Assembly: GCA_902706235.1 (NCBI GenBank)
Contig: CACSJR010000004.1
Location: 62,001 to 126,000, forward strand
Origin: Citrobacter sp. 18056
GTDB lineage: Bacteria > Pseudomonadota > Gammaproteobacteria > Enterobacterales > Enterobacteriaceae
Direction of reading: 5' to 3'
Length of the DNA stretch: 64,000 nt
Positions 18,027 through 25,342 of this stretch are shown here, piece after piece. Made by a program: the position numbers and the translations under genes. Under the pieces are notes generated by a model that did no database searches, had not been told where the DNA came from, and saw only the letters and a program-made list of their open reading frames with translations. The first letter of the stretch is position 1, and every line of letters starts with the position of its first letter.

Positions 18027-19718
18027 ATGACGTTGCCTTTTAAGCCCCATATTCTCGCGCTGGTGTGCAGTGCCGGGCTTCTTGCCGCCTCGGGTACGCT
18101 GTATATCAAAAGCCGTGCCGCCGAGACGCCTCCCGCCCCCGTTGCCCAACCCGCAACGCCTGCGCCTGCGCCTGCACCGGCAACCCCCGTCGCAGCAGCG
18201 GCCACCCAACCGGTAGCCACCACCTACACCTCTGCGCAAATCGATCAGTGGGTCGCCCCGGTAGCTCTCTATCCGGATAACCTGTTATCACAGGTGCTGA
18301 TGGCATCGACCTATCCCAGCAACGTTTTACAGGCTGTACAATGGTCGCAGGATAACCCTACCATGCAGGGCGATGCCGCCGTGCAGGCCGTCGCTAATCA
18401 GCCATGGGATCCGAGCGTGAAATCGCTGGCCGCCTTCCCGGCGTTACTGTCGTTGATGGGCGAAAACCCACAGTGGGTACAGGATCTGGGTAATGCTTTT
18501 CTGGCCCAGCCGCAGGACGTAATGGATTCGGTGCAGAAATTGCGTGCCGTCGCGCAGCAAACCGGGACGCTGAAATCGTCCCCGCAGCAGAAAGTAACCA
18601 CCACCCAAATCGCTCCGCCGCCGCCGGACACGACATCGACATCAACGACGTCGACGACCCGAAGCAGCACCACCGTTGTCGAACCGGCACCGACCACGCA
18701 AATCATCAAGATTGAGTCCGCCGATCCGAATGTGGTGTATGTCCCGACCTACAACCCGAACACCGTGTACGGTACCTGGCCGAATACCAGCTATCCGCCA
18801 GTTTATCTACCTCCGACACCAGGGCAGCAATTCACCAACAGTTACATGAATGGCCTCGGTTACAGCCTCGGCGTCGCCACTACCTGGGCGCTGTTCAGCA
18901 GCATCGACTGGGATGACGATTATCATCATCACGATGACGATTATTACCATCACGACGGCTATCACGGTGGCGGTAATAACAATATCGACATCAACGTCAA
19001 TAACTACAACCACTTCACCAACCAGCATTTAGATGGCAAAAACGTGAACTGGCAGCACAACCCGGCATTCCGTAATAACGTGCCTTACCCGAACAACAAT
19101 GTGGCGCAGCGTTTCCATCAAACCGACGTTGCCGACGGCCTGAGCGCAACGCAACGCCTGCCTGCAAACCGAACCGACCAGCGTCAGGAAGCCCTGAACC
19201 AATTCCAGCAGCGTACCCATAATGGTGCCGCAGCCGGGCTGGCAGCAGGCGGCGCGGCAGCTGTTGTGGGGAACCGCGACGTTCAACGTAAGGCTGCGTC
19301 ACAGCAGCTCAACAAAATCACCCAGCGCAGTAACTATCGGGGCTACGACACGCCAGAAAACCGCACGGCGGCAAAAGAGAAGTTACAGCACCCGACGGCG
19401 CAACAGCAGCAGCACCGTCAGGAAGCAAAATCACGGGTCCAGCATCCGACAGCACAGCAACAGCAGCACCGCGCAGCGGCGAAATCTCAGGTTCAGCAGC
19501 ACCACGCCTCTGTTACGCCGGAGCAGCATCAGCAGCGCCAACAGAGAGCACAGAACGTCCGTTCCAACGCCCTGAGCGGCAATGACAGCCGTTCCCCATC
19601 GTGGGAGGCTCAGCGTCAACGGGGAGTGCAGAGCCGCAATACCGCGCATCTGAACAACAATCAACGCTCGGCGGTCCAGCATAATGTCTCTCAACATCGC
19701 GAATTGCGTCACCGCTAA
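18027..19718 (+). CDS. yacH: exported DUF3300 protein, YacH family
   Basis: A 563-residue protein of the DUF3300 family; E. coli has YacH at this position between acnB and lpd. Function unknown. ATG 18027 with CAGGAG before it is chosen. N-terminal segment LALVCSAGLLAASGTLYI is a signal or anchor, followed by a Pro/Ala linker. The conserved domain begins SAQIDQWVAPVALYPDNLLSQVLMASTYPSNVLQAVQW at about residue 71 and ends near 290. Then come a His/Asp-rich patch (residues 296-313), an Asn-rich stretch (NNNIDINVNNYNHF) and a Gln/His/Arg-rich tail with an 18-residue repeat. The DUF2950 gene follows after nine bases, so the two are surely cotranscribed. Gene symbol is by family and position; the tail differs from K-12. 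Confidence 0.82.
   Translation: MTLPFKPHILALVCSAGLLAASGTLYIKSRAAETPPAPVAQPATPAPAPAPATPVAAAATQPVATTYTSAQIDQWVAPVALYPDNLLSQVLMASTYPSNVLQAVQWSQDNPTMQGDAAVQAVANQPWDPSVKSLAAFPALLSLMGENPQWVQDLGNAFLAQPQDVMDSVQKLRAVAQQTGTLKSSPQQKVTTTQIAPPPPDTTSTSTTSTTRSSTTVVEPAPTTQIIKIESADPNVVYVPTYNPNTVYGTWPNTSYPPVYLPPTPGQQFTNSYMNGLGYSLGVATTWALFSSIDWDDDYHHHDDDYYHHDGYHGGGNNNIDINVNNYNHFTNQHLDGKNVNWQHNPAFRNNVPYPNNNVAQRFHQTDVADGLSATQRLPANRTDQRQEALNQFQQRTHNGAAAGLAAGGAAAVVGNRDVQRKAASQQLNKITQRSNYRGYDTPENRTAAKEKLQHPTAQQQQHRQEAKSRVQHPTAQQQQHRAAAKSQVQQHHASVTPEQHQQRQQRAQNVRSNALSGNDSRSPSWEAQRQRGVQSRNTAHLNNNQRSAVQHNVSQHRELRHR
19383..19490 (+). repeat. tandem 54-bp coding repeat in the DUF3300 gene
   Basis: Two adjacent 18-codon units, 19383-19436 and 19437-19490, encode LQHPTAQQQQHRQEAKSR and VQHPTAQQQQHRAAAKSQ. 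A decayed third copy (VQQHHASV...) follows. The DNA differs at many third positions, so it is an old duplication and not a fresh slippage tract. Confidence 0.85.
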
Positions 19719-19727
19719 GGAGCAGCT

Positions 19728-20522
19728 ATGAAAAAACTGATGATGTCTGGCTGGCTGATGCTGTTTGCTCTGCCCGCCCTCGCCCAACAGCATTTTGACT
19801 CGCCGGACAAAGCCTCCTCAGCGCTGGTAGAAGCAATCTCCAACCAGAACGAGGCGGCGCTTAACGACCTGCTCGGTGAAAACTGGCAGCAATACCTGCC
19901 GCCGGAAGGGGCTGATCCGCAGGCAGTCGCGCGTTTCCTGCGGGACTGGAAAGTCGGCCACAAGATTGTTGAACAGGGCGCTACCGCGTATCTGAACGTT
20001 GGGCGTGAGGAGTGGCAACTGCCCATCCCGATGCTGAAAACCGCAGAAGGCTGGCACTTTGACATGGCGCAGGCGGAAGACGAAATTCAGACCCGCGAAA
20101 TCGGTCGCAACGAGCTGGCGGCGATCCAGGCGATGCATGCCTATGTGGATGCGCAAAATGATTACCATCAGCGCTTCCAGGTGTACGCCCAGAAATTTAC
20201 CAGCAGTGAAGGTAAAAAAGATGGGCTGTACTGGCCGACTCAGCCAGGCGATGAACCCAGCCCGTTAGGCCCGGCCTACAGTCCGGCGGTGCCGGGTGAA
20301 GGCTATCATGGCTATCGTTTCCGCATGATCCCCGATAAGGATAAACAAGGCTTTGCCCTTATTGCCTGGCCGGTGGCCTTTGGCGAGACGGGGATCATGA
20401 GTTTTATGATAGATCAGAACGATCAAGTCTGGCAGGCCAATCTGGGTGAGGAGTCAACCAGCAAAGCGCAGGCGATCAGCCTGTTCGCGCCGGACAAACC
20501 GTGGCAGGAAATTAATCAGTAA
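19728..20522 (+). CDS. exported DUF2950 protein
   Basis: A 264-residue protein of the DUF2950 family, function unknown. Signal peptide MKKLMMSGWLMLFALPALA, cleaved near residue 19. The mature part starts QQHFDSPDKASSALVEAISNQNEAALNDLLGENW and contains GYRFRMIPDKDKQGFALIAWPVAFGETGIMSFMIDQNDQVWQANLG, the typical C-terminal DUF2950 pattern. Start ATG 19728 has AAGGAG nine bases upstream. It is the second gene of the DUF3300 operon and ends before a clear terminator. DUF2950 next to DUF3300 is a recurrent pairing in Proteobacteria (family knowledge), suggesting both act on one periplasmic or surface process. E. coli K-12 lacks this gene here. Confidence 0.82.
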   Translation: MKKLMMSGWLMLFALPALAQQHFDSPDKASSALVEAISNQNEAALNDLLGENWQQYLPPEGADPQAVARFLRDWKVGHKIVEQGATAYLNVGREEWQLPIPMLKTAEGWHFDMAQAEDEIQTREIGRNELAAIQAMHAYVDAQNDYHQRFQVYAQKFTSSEGKKDGLYWPTQPGDEPSPLGPAYSPAVPGEGYHGYRFRMIPDKDKQGFALIAWPVAFGETGIMSFMIDQNDQVWQANLGEESTSKAQAISLFAPDKPWQEINQ

Positions 20523-20530
20523 ACACCGAA

Positions 20531-20556
20531 GGGCTCGCATCAGGCGGGCCCTTTTT
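20531..20556 (+). terminator. intrinsic terminator after the DUF2950 gene
   Basis: GGGCTCGC (20531-20538), loop ATCAG, GCGGGCCC (20544-20551) with one G-U pair, then TTTTT. It closes the DUF3300-DUF2950 unit, so the downstream kinase needs its own promoter. Confidence 0.85.
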
Positions 20557-20670
20557 CATTACCCCCCGCCCAATCGCGTGAACTCGCGCACATTTCACTA
20601 TCCTGCTGACGAGCCGCCTTGCTCTCTGTGATACTAGTCATCACCAGTGGCGGGATTTTTCGGATGCAGA

Positions 20671-21975
20671 ATGACAACTAAACGCGCGTATCTTCAACGA
20701 GGAGTGCTTATCTGGCTCATAGCCTGCCTGCTGAGCAGCGCTCTGCTGTATGCAGAGCAGATCCGCCGTCAGTATTGGGCGTGCGATCGCGCATTCAACG
20801 GATTGTTCAGTACCATCAGTACCGCCCTCACGCAAAATGAATCGGTCATTCCCATTCTCAACGATGATGAATCGCTTTCGCTGCTACAGCAAAAATTCCC
20901 GCAAATTCAGGTGCTGGAAAAAACCGTTCAGCGCCCGTTGAATGCGCTGCGCGTCGAAATGCTTTCGCCGATGAGCTACTGGCTGTATAACCCTTATCGC
21001 CAGATTCGGGTGCAAATCAATCTCGCGCCGCTGCTGCAAACCGACTCACGCTTTGCCGATATTCAGCTCAGCCTACGCGTCCCGCCAGCCCAAGGGAAAT
21101 ATCGCTGGCACTGGACACGGCAGTTCCCGCAGCACTTTCAGCCGTTCATTTTGCAGGCCAGCGCGAACCCTGACTGGCTCGGCGTGGCGCGTTTACCGTA
21201 TTTCCTGATCGTCGCCGCCTGGACTATGGTTATCGGCATGATAATGCTGCTTTTGTGGGGCCGTGAACAACAACGTACCGATCGCCAGCGCGCAGATTTT
21301 TATCAGCACGCGCGGCTCAACACGCTCGGTGAAATGGCCGCCGGCGTGGTGCATGAAATTAACCAACCACTGACGGCGACCCAAATGTGGATCCAGGGCG
21401 GAATGCGCCAGCTGGATCAGGGGCACAACGCGGAAGCGCTCCACGCCATGCGCTCGGCGCTGACTCAGACTCAGCGAATAAGCGAGTTACTTACCCGTTT
21501 TCGCGCACATCTGACCCAGGAAGCGGTCGCGATGACCAGGGTCAACCTGGAGCACAGCTGGCAGCGAGTCGGCAATCTGCTTGAACACGAGCCTGGCTCA
21601 AAACACATTCGCCTCACCCATGATTTCAGCGCGCGGATAATCCAGGCCGATCGTCTTTGGCTGGAACAGGTGCTGCATAATTTGCTCAACAACGCCATTC
21701 AGGCCCAGATGGCAAGCGGACGTGGTTGGGTGCATATTGCCAGCGCTGCGGTTGGCGATCGGGTCAAGGTGACTATCGCCGACGGTGGTCCCGGCTTTAG
21801 CCCGGAGGCGCTTAAGCTGGCGCTAATGCCGCTGTTCAGCGAACGCGAAGGCGGATTAGGTTTGGGACTGACGCTCACAGAATCGCTGATGACGCGAATG
21901 AATGGCAATATTCAGCTGGCGAATACTCCGGACGGCGGGGCCGAAATCAGTTTGTGGTTTATCAGAGAGACGTAA
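20671..21975 (+). CDS. membrane sensor histidine kinase (FixL/DctB-like catalytic core)
   Basis: A 434-residue sensor kinase with two membrane segments (about 11-28 and 176-196) enclosing a periplasmic loop of about 150 residues with no domain I recognise. There is no PAS or HAMP domain before the kinase core. The H box is AAGVVHEINQPL with His228, followed by the N box LLNNAIQA (about 338-345), DGGPGF (371-376) and GGLGLGLTLTESL. This HEINQPL-type core is typical of DctB/FixL/TtrS-like kinases paired with FixJ-type regulators. The start is uncertain: ATG 20671 has a weak ribosome site, and GTG 20647 would add eight residues. The partner regulator starts six bases after the stop. Confidence 0.87.
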   Translation: MTTKRAYLQRGVLIWLIACLLSSALLYAEQIRRQYWACDRAFNGLFSTISTALTQNESVIPILNDDESLSLLQQKFPQIQVLEKTVQRPLNALRVEMLSPMSYWLYNPYRQIRVQINLAPLLQTDSRFADIQLSLRVPPAQGKYRWHWTRQFPQHFQPFILQASANPDWLGVARLPYFLIVAAWTMVIGMIMLLLWGREQQRTDRQRADFYQHARLNTLGEMAAGVVHEINQPLTATQMWIQGGMRQLDQGHNAEALHAMRSALTQTQRISELLTRFRAHLTQEAVAMTRVNLEHSWQRVGNLLEHEPGSKHIRLTHDFSARIIQADRLWLEQVLHNLLNNAIQAQMASGRGWVHIASAAVGDRVKVTIADGGPGFSPEALKLALMPLFSEREGGLGLGLTLTESLMTRMNGNIQLANTPDGGAEISLWFIRET

Positions 21976-21981
21976 CTATCG

Positions 21982-22593
21982 ATGGAAAACATTATCTACG
22001 TGGTGGACGACGACGCGTCGATTCGCGAATCGCTCTCTTTTCTGTTCTCGACCCTGCAGTGGTCAACGCAGTGCTTCGACGCCATTGACGCCTTTAGTGC
22101 GGCCTGCAAGCCGGAAAGCATGTTAACCGGCTGTCTGCTGCTGGATATGCGGATGCCGGGCCAAAGTGGGCTGGCGTGGATCGAAAAACACAGCGCGTCG
22201 CACCCGCTGCTGCCAGTGGTGATGATGACTGGCCACGGTTCAATCGACGCTTGCCGTCGGGCGTTTCATCACGGCGTGTTTGAGTTTTTCACCAAGCCGC
22301 TGGACGCCGATCTGCTCATCGAGACGGTTCATCTGGCGTTTGCCGAAAGCGAAAAACGCCAACGCGGATGGCGGGAACACACTCGTGCCAAAGCGCTCTT
22401 CGCCCTGCTCACCGCCAGAGAAACGGACGTGTTGCATGAGTTGATGACCGGAGCCAGCAACAAAGAGGTCGCGGTGCGCCTGGCGCTCTCAACCCGCACA
22501 GTCGAAGCGCACCGGGCGGCTATTTTCAGCAAGCTCGGCGTCAGCAGTCTGGTGCAGGCTATTCGCGAACACGACAAACTGGACTACGTATAA
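21982..22593 (+). CDS. FixJ/TtrR-like response regulator, LuxR-type HTH
   Basis: A 203-residue regulator with a receiver domain (acidic pair Asp10/Asp11, phospho-acceptor Asp55 in LLLDMRMPG, Thr83 and Lys105 in FFTKPLD) and a C-terminal LuxR-type helix-turn-helix (LTARETDVLHELMTGASNKEVAVRLALSTRTVEAHRAAIFSKLGV, split across about 142-187). It is certainly the partner of the kinase 6 bp upstream. FixJ-type regulators usually activate sigma70 promoters in response to redox or small-molecule cues. The nearest untouched targets are the DUF3300-DUF2950 operon upstream and the GlcG-like gene downstream; that is inference. Confidence 0.9.
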   Translation: MENIIYVVDDDASIRESLSFLFSTLQWSTQCFDAIDAFSAACKPESMLTGCLLLDMRMPGQSGLAWIEKHSASHPLLPVVMMTGHGSIDACRRAFHHGVFEFFTKPLDADLLIETVHLAFAESEKRQRGWREHTRAKALFALLTARETDVLHELMTGASNKEVAVRLALSTRTVEAHRAAIFSKLGVSSLVQAIREHDKLDYV

Positions 22594-22680
22594 TTACCAG
22601 GACAGCCCCGTATTCCCCCGAATTACGCTTTCTGCTTTGCCTTGTTAGCATGGCTGAACACGACAAAGAGGAAGCCCGCA

Positions 22681-23160
22681 ATGAAAAAACTCATCATCTC
22701 CACCGCCCTGATGGCCGGTTTAGTCTCTGCCGCGGCTCAGGCTGCCCCCCTGAGCCAGAAAAACATCTCCCTGACGCAGGCCAACAGCCTGGCGCAGGAA
22801 GCCATCAGCGCCTGCAGCGCGAAGAATTATCAGGTGACGGTTACCGTGGTCGACAGAGCGGGTGTGGTGAAAGCCGTACAGCGAACCGACAACGCCGGGC
22901 CGCACACCGTGAAGGCCAGTGAAATGAAAGCCTTCACCGCCCTGACCATGAAAAATGCCAGCGCCAAAGTCATGGAAGCAGCGCAAAGCAATGCGGGCGC
23001 GCAGAACTTAAAGGATATCCCGGGCCTGCTGTTGCTGGCCGGTGGTTTACAGGTCAAAGACGGCGATGAGGTGATTGGCGCTATCGGTATCGGCGGTGCG
23101 CCGGGTGGCAATCTGGACGAAGCCTGTGCGCAAGCGGCACTGGATAACATGAAGTTGTAA
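22681..23160 (+). CDS. secreted GlcG/HbpS-like protein (DUF336 family)
   Basis: A 159-residue protein of the GlcG/HbpS (DUF336) family. Signal peptide MKKLIISTALMAGLVSAAAQA, cleaved near residue 21, so periplasmic. The mature domain shows the family pattern: LTQANSLAQEAISACSAKNYQVTVTVVDRAGVVKAVQR, then KAFTALTMKNASAKVME and a glycine-rich end GGLQVKDGDEVIGAIGIGGAPGGNLDEACAQAAL. Members bind haem or sit beside glycolate genes, but many are uncharacterised. The frame is open to 22642; ATG 22681 is chosen for its signal peptide and the AAAGAGGAAG upstream. It follows the response regulator by 87 bp and ends in its own terminator. Confidence 0.85.
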   Translation: MKKLIISTALMAGLVSAAAQAAPLSQKNISLTQANSLAQEAISACSAKNYQVTVTVVDRAGVVKAVQRTDNAGPHTVKASEMKAFTALTMKNASAKVMEAAQSNAGAQNLKDIPGLLLLAGGLQVKDGDEVIGAIGIGGAPGGNLDEACAQAALDNMKL

Positions 23161-23186
23161 AACATCTGGTCGATCAGAACACTGAA

Positions 23187-23220
23187 GCAGAAGAATGTGA
23201 AAACATCCTTCTGCTTTTTT
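23187..23220 (+). terminator. intrinsic terminator after the GlcG-like gene
   Basis: A 12-bp stem with one mismatch (23187-23198 with 23203-23214), GAAA loop, then TTTTTT. Confidence 0.88.
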
Positions 23221-23239
23221 ATCGCCGCTAAGCAGTAAT

Positions 23240-23524
23240 TTAGCCCTGATGTGGCATCAGGCCAGGTTGTGCGACCACGGCAGGACGTGTGCTGGTCAGC
23301 GCATTTTCATCGGCTTTAATGCTGCCGGAGTTTGCAGCCCAAACGCCTTCCTGGGTTTTGGAGATAGCCTGATGCTGGGCATTCAGGTTTTGACCCATGT
23401 TGGCAATATGGGTGGTTTCAGTACCACCGCTGTTGTCCGCCCACGGGATTACCGGATCGTCAGCCAGCGCCAGACCAGAAAACAGAGTTGTGGCCAAGAC
23501 AGCAGTAGTCAGAAAAGTTTTCAT
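23240..23524 (-). CDS. small secreted protein of unknown family
   Basis: A 94-residue predicted secreted protein that I do not recognise. Signal peptide MKTFLTTAVLATTLFSGLALA, with cleavage before DDPVIPW. The mature about 73 residues are polar and rich in Asn, Gln, Ala and Thr (ANMGQNLNAQHQAISKTQEGVWAANSGSIKADENALTSTRPAVVAQPGLMPHQG), without cysteine and probably disordered or extended. The start has GAGGTG about eight bases before ATG. It is transcribed convergently with the GlcG-like gene and on the same strand as lpdA, but separated from lpdA by the lpdA terminator at 23671. Likely real because of the clean signal peptide, ribosome site and fit between two terminators. Confidence 0.72.
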   Translation of the reverse strand: MKTFLTTAVLATTLFSGLALADDPVIPWADNSGGTETTHIANMGQNLNAQHQAISKTQEGVWAANSGSIKADENALTSTRPAVVAQPGLMPHQG

Positions 23525-23670
23525 GGAGCACCTCGCTATAGTTTTTACGCTATAAGTTTACACCGTGATTATTTTCAGAGTAATGAACAGATGTGCACAG
23601 ATATTTACGCAGAAATGTTTATAAATAAATGACTTACCGCTTCGCTACGCCCCGTCTGGCTTTGCGCAGA

Positions 23671-23698
23671 AATAAAAAAAGCGGCCCGCAGGCCGCTT
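23671..23698 (-). terminator. intrinsic terminator of the pdhR-aceEF-lpdA operon
   Basis: AAGCGGCC (23679-23686), loop CGCA, GGCCGCTT (23691-23698). Reading on the minus strand, a run of seven T follows the stem. It ends the lpdA transcript. Confidence 0.9.
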
Positions 23699-23714
23699 CT
23701 TACATTCAGAAATC

Positions 23715-25139
23715 TTATTTCTTTTTCGCTTTCGGGTTCGGCAGGTCGGTAATGCTACCTTCGAACACTTCTGCCGCCAGACCAACGGACTCGTGCAGAG
23801 TCGGGTGAGCGTGGATGGTCAGAGCGATGTCTTCTGCATCACAGCCCATTTCGATAGCCAGACCGATTTCACCCAGCAGCTCGCCGCCGTTAGTACCGAC
23901 AATCGCACCACCGATAACACGGTGAGTTTCTTTGTCGAAAATCAGTTTGGTCATACCGTCTGCGCAATCGGAAGCGATAGCACGGCCAGAAGCTGCCCAC
24001 GGGAAGGTGGACGTTTCGTAGCTGATGCCTTTCTCTTTCGCTTCTTTCTCAGTCAGACCAACCCAGGCAACTTCTGGCTCAGTGTAGGCGATAGATGGGA
24101 TCACTTTCGGATCGAAGTAGTGCTTCATGCCCGCGATAACTTCAGCGGCAACGTGACCTTCGTGAACACCTTTGTGTGCCAGCATTGGCTGACCGACGAT
24201 ATCGCCGATAGCAAAGATGTGAGGGACGTTAGTACGCAGCTGCTTGTCGACACGGATGAAACCACGGTCGTCCACTTCCACGCCAGCTTTGCCCGCGTCG
24301 AGGTTTTTACCGTTCGGCACACGGCCGATAGCGACCAGCACGGCGTCATAACGCTGTGCTTCAGCAGGCGCTTTTTTGCCTTCCATGGAAACGTAAATAC
24401 CGTCTTCTTTCGCTTCAACGGCAGTCACTTTGGTTTCCAGCATCAGGTTGAATTTCTTGCTGATGCGCTTGGTGAAGACTTTAACAACATCTTTATCGGC
24501 AGCCGGGATAACCTGGTCGAACATTTCAACCACGTCAATCTCTGAACCCAGAGAATGATACACCGTACCCATTTCCAGACCGATGATGCCGCCGCCCATA
24601 ACCAGCAGGCGTTTTGGTACGGTTTTCAGTTCCAGGGCGTCGGTGGAATCCCACACGCGCGGATCTTCATGCGGAATGAACGGCAGTTCGATCGGACGGG
24701 AACCCGCCGCGATGATAGCGTTGTCGAAGTTGATAACGGTTTTGCCGTTTTCGCCTTCCACTTCCAGCGTGTTCGCACCGGTGAATTTACCCAGACCGTT
24801 TACCACTTTCACTTTACGGCCTTTGGCCATGCCAGCGAGGCCACCGGTCAGTTGAGTGATAACTTTTTCTTTCCAGGTACGAATTTTGTCGATATCGGTT
24901 TTCGGCTCACCGAAGACGATACCGTGTTCAGCCAGCGCTTTCGCTTCTTCGATAACTTTCGCGACGTGCAGCAGCGCTTTAGAAGGGATACAGCCGACGT
25001 TCAGACAAACACCACCGAGGGTGCTGTAACGCTCGACGATGACGGTTTCCAGACCTAAATCAGCGCAACGGAAGGCAGCGGAGTAACCTGCCGGGCCTGC
25101 CCCAAGTACGACGACCTGAGTTTTGATTTCAGTACTCAT
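23715..25139 (-). CDS. lpdA: dihydrolipoamide dehydrogenase (E3)
   Basis: FAD enzyme that reoxidises lipoamide in pyruvate dehydrogenase, 2-oxoglutarate dehydrogenase and the glycine cleavage system, passing electrons to NAD+. The 474-residue protein has the FAD motif VVLGAGPAGYSAAFRCADLGL, the redox-active Cys45 and Cys50 in GGVCLNVGCIPSK, the NAD motif VMGGGIIGLEMGTVY and the active-site HAHPTLHE near the C-terminus. Two ATG codons are adjacent; the second (25139) has better spacing to AGAGG and matches E. coli MSTEIKTQ. It is the last gene of the pdh operon but also has a 200-bp upstream gap with a terminator and space for its own promoter. Confidence 0.98.
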   Translation of the reverse strand: MSTEIKTQVVVLGAGPAGYSAAFRCADLGLETVIVERYSTLGGVCLNVGCIPSKALLHVAKVIEEAKALAEHGIVFGEPKTDIDKIRTWKEKVITQLTGGLAGMAKGRKVKVVNGLGKFTGANTLEVEGENGKTVINFDNAIIAAGSRPIELPFIPHEDPRVWDSTDALELKTVPKRLLVMGGGIIGLEMGTVYHSLGSEIDVVEMFDQVIPAADKDVVKVFTKRISKKFNLMLETKVTAVEAKEDGIYVSMEGKKAPAEAQRYDAVLVAIGRVPNGKNLDAGKAGVEVDDRGFIRVDKQLRTNVPHIFAIGDIVGQPMLAHKGVHEGHVAAEVIAGMKHYFDPKVIPSIAYTEPEVAWVGLTEKEAKEKGISYETSTFPWAASGRAIASDCADGMTKLIFDKETHRVIGGAIVGTNGGELLGEIGLAIEMGCDAEDIALTIHAHPTLHESVGLAAEVFEGSITDLPNPKAKKK

Positions 25140-25222
25140 CATGACCTCTGTTATTTATTCCCGACGATCCCTGGTCTTACTTCGCCCATTGCCACCGGGA
25201 TGTTCTATCCGCCCGTATTTTA

Positions 25223-25242
25223 CAAAATTGTTAACAATTTTG
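25223..25242. promoter_or_regulatory. 20-bp perfect palindrome in the lpdA upstream region
   Basis: CAAAATTGTTAACAATTTTG is a perfect 20-bp palindrome about 85 bp upstream of the lpdA start, in the area where the separate lpd promoter of E. coli lies. The core TGTTAACA resembles ArcA-type sequence, but the bound factor is not known. Confidence 0.55.
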
Positions 25243-25310
25243 AAACAACAAACGGCAAACGAATTGTCTTTTTGCGACGATAACCTCATGGTGCGTAATG
25301 AGATTACCAG

Positions 25311-25340
25311 AAAAAAGCCGGCCGATTGGCCGGCTTTTTC
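25311..25340. terminator. bidirectional-type terminator between aceF and lpdA
   Basis: A perfect 12-bp stem (25312-25323 with 25328-25339) around GATT, with A run on one side and T run on the other. For the minus-strand aceEF transcript it lies just after the aceF stop and would end or attenuate read-through into lpdA. Confidence 0.88.
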
Positions 25341-25342
25341 GC

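Noticed and set aside
19383-19500. Phase-variable repeat tract in the DUF3300 gene
   Set aside because: The 54-bp units differ at many bases and are a multiple of three, so slippage would not switch the frame.
17667-23670. Mobile element or genomic island between acnB and lpdA
   Set aside because: No integrase, transposase, tRNA or flanking direct repeat was seen, and base and codon use look like the neighbours. YacH is at the same place in K-12, so the block is better seen as lineage variation.
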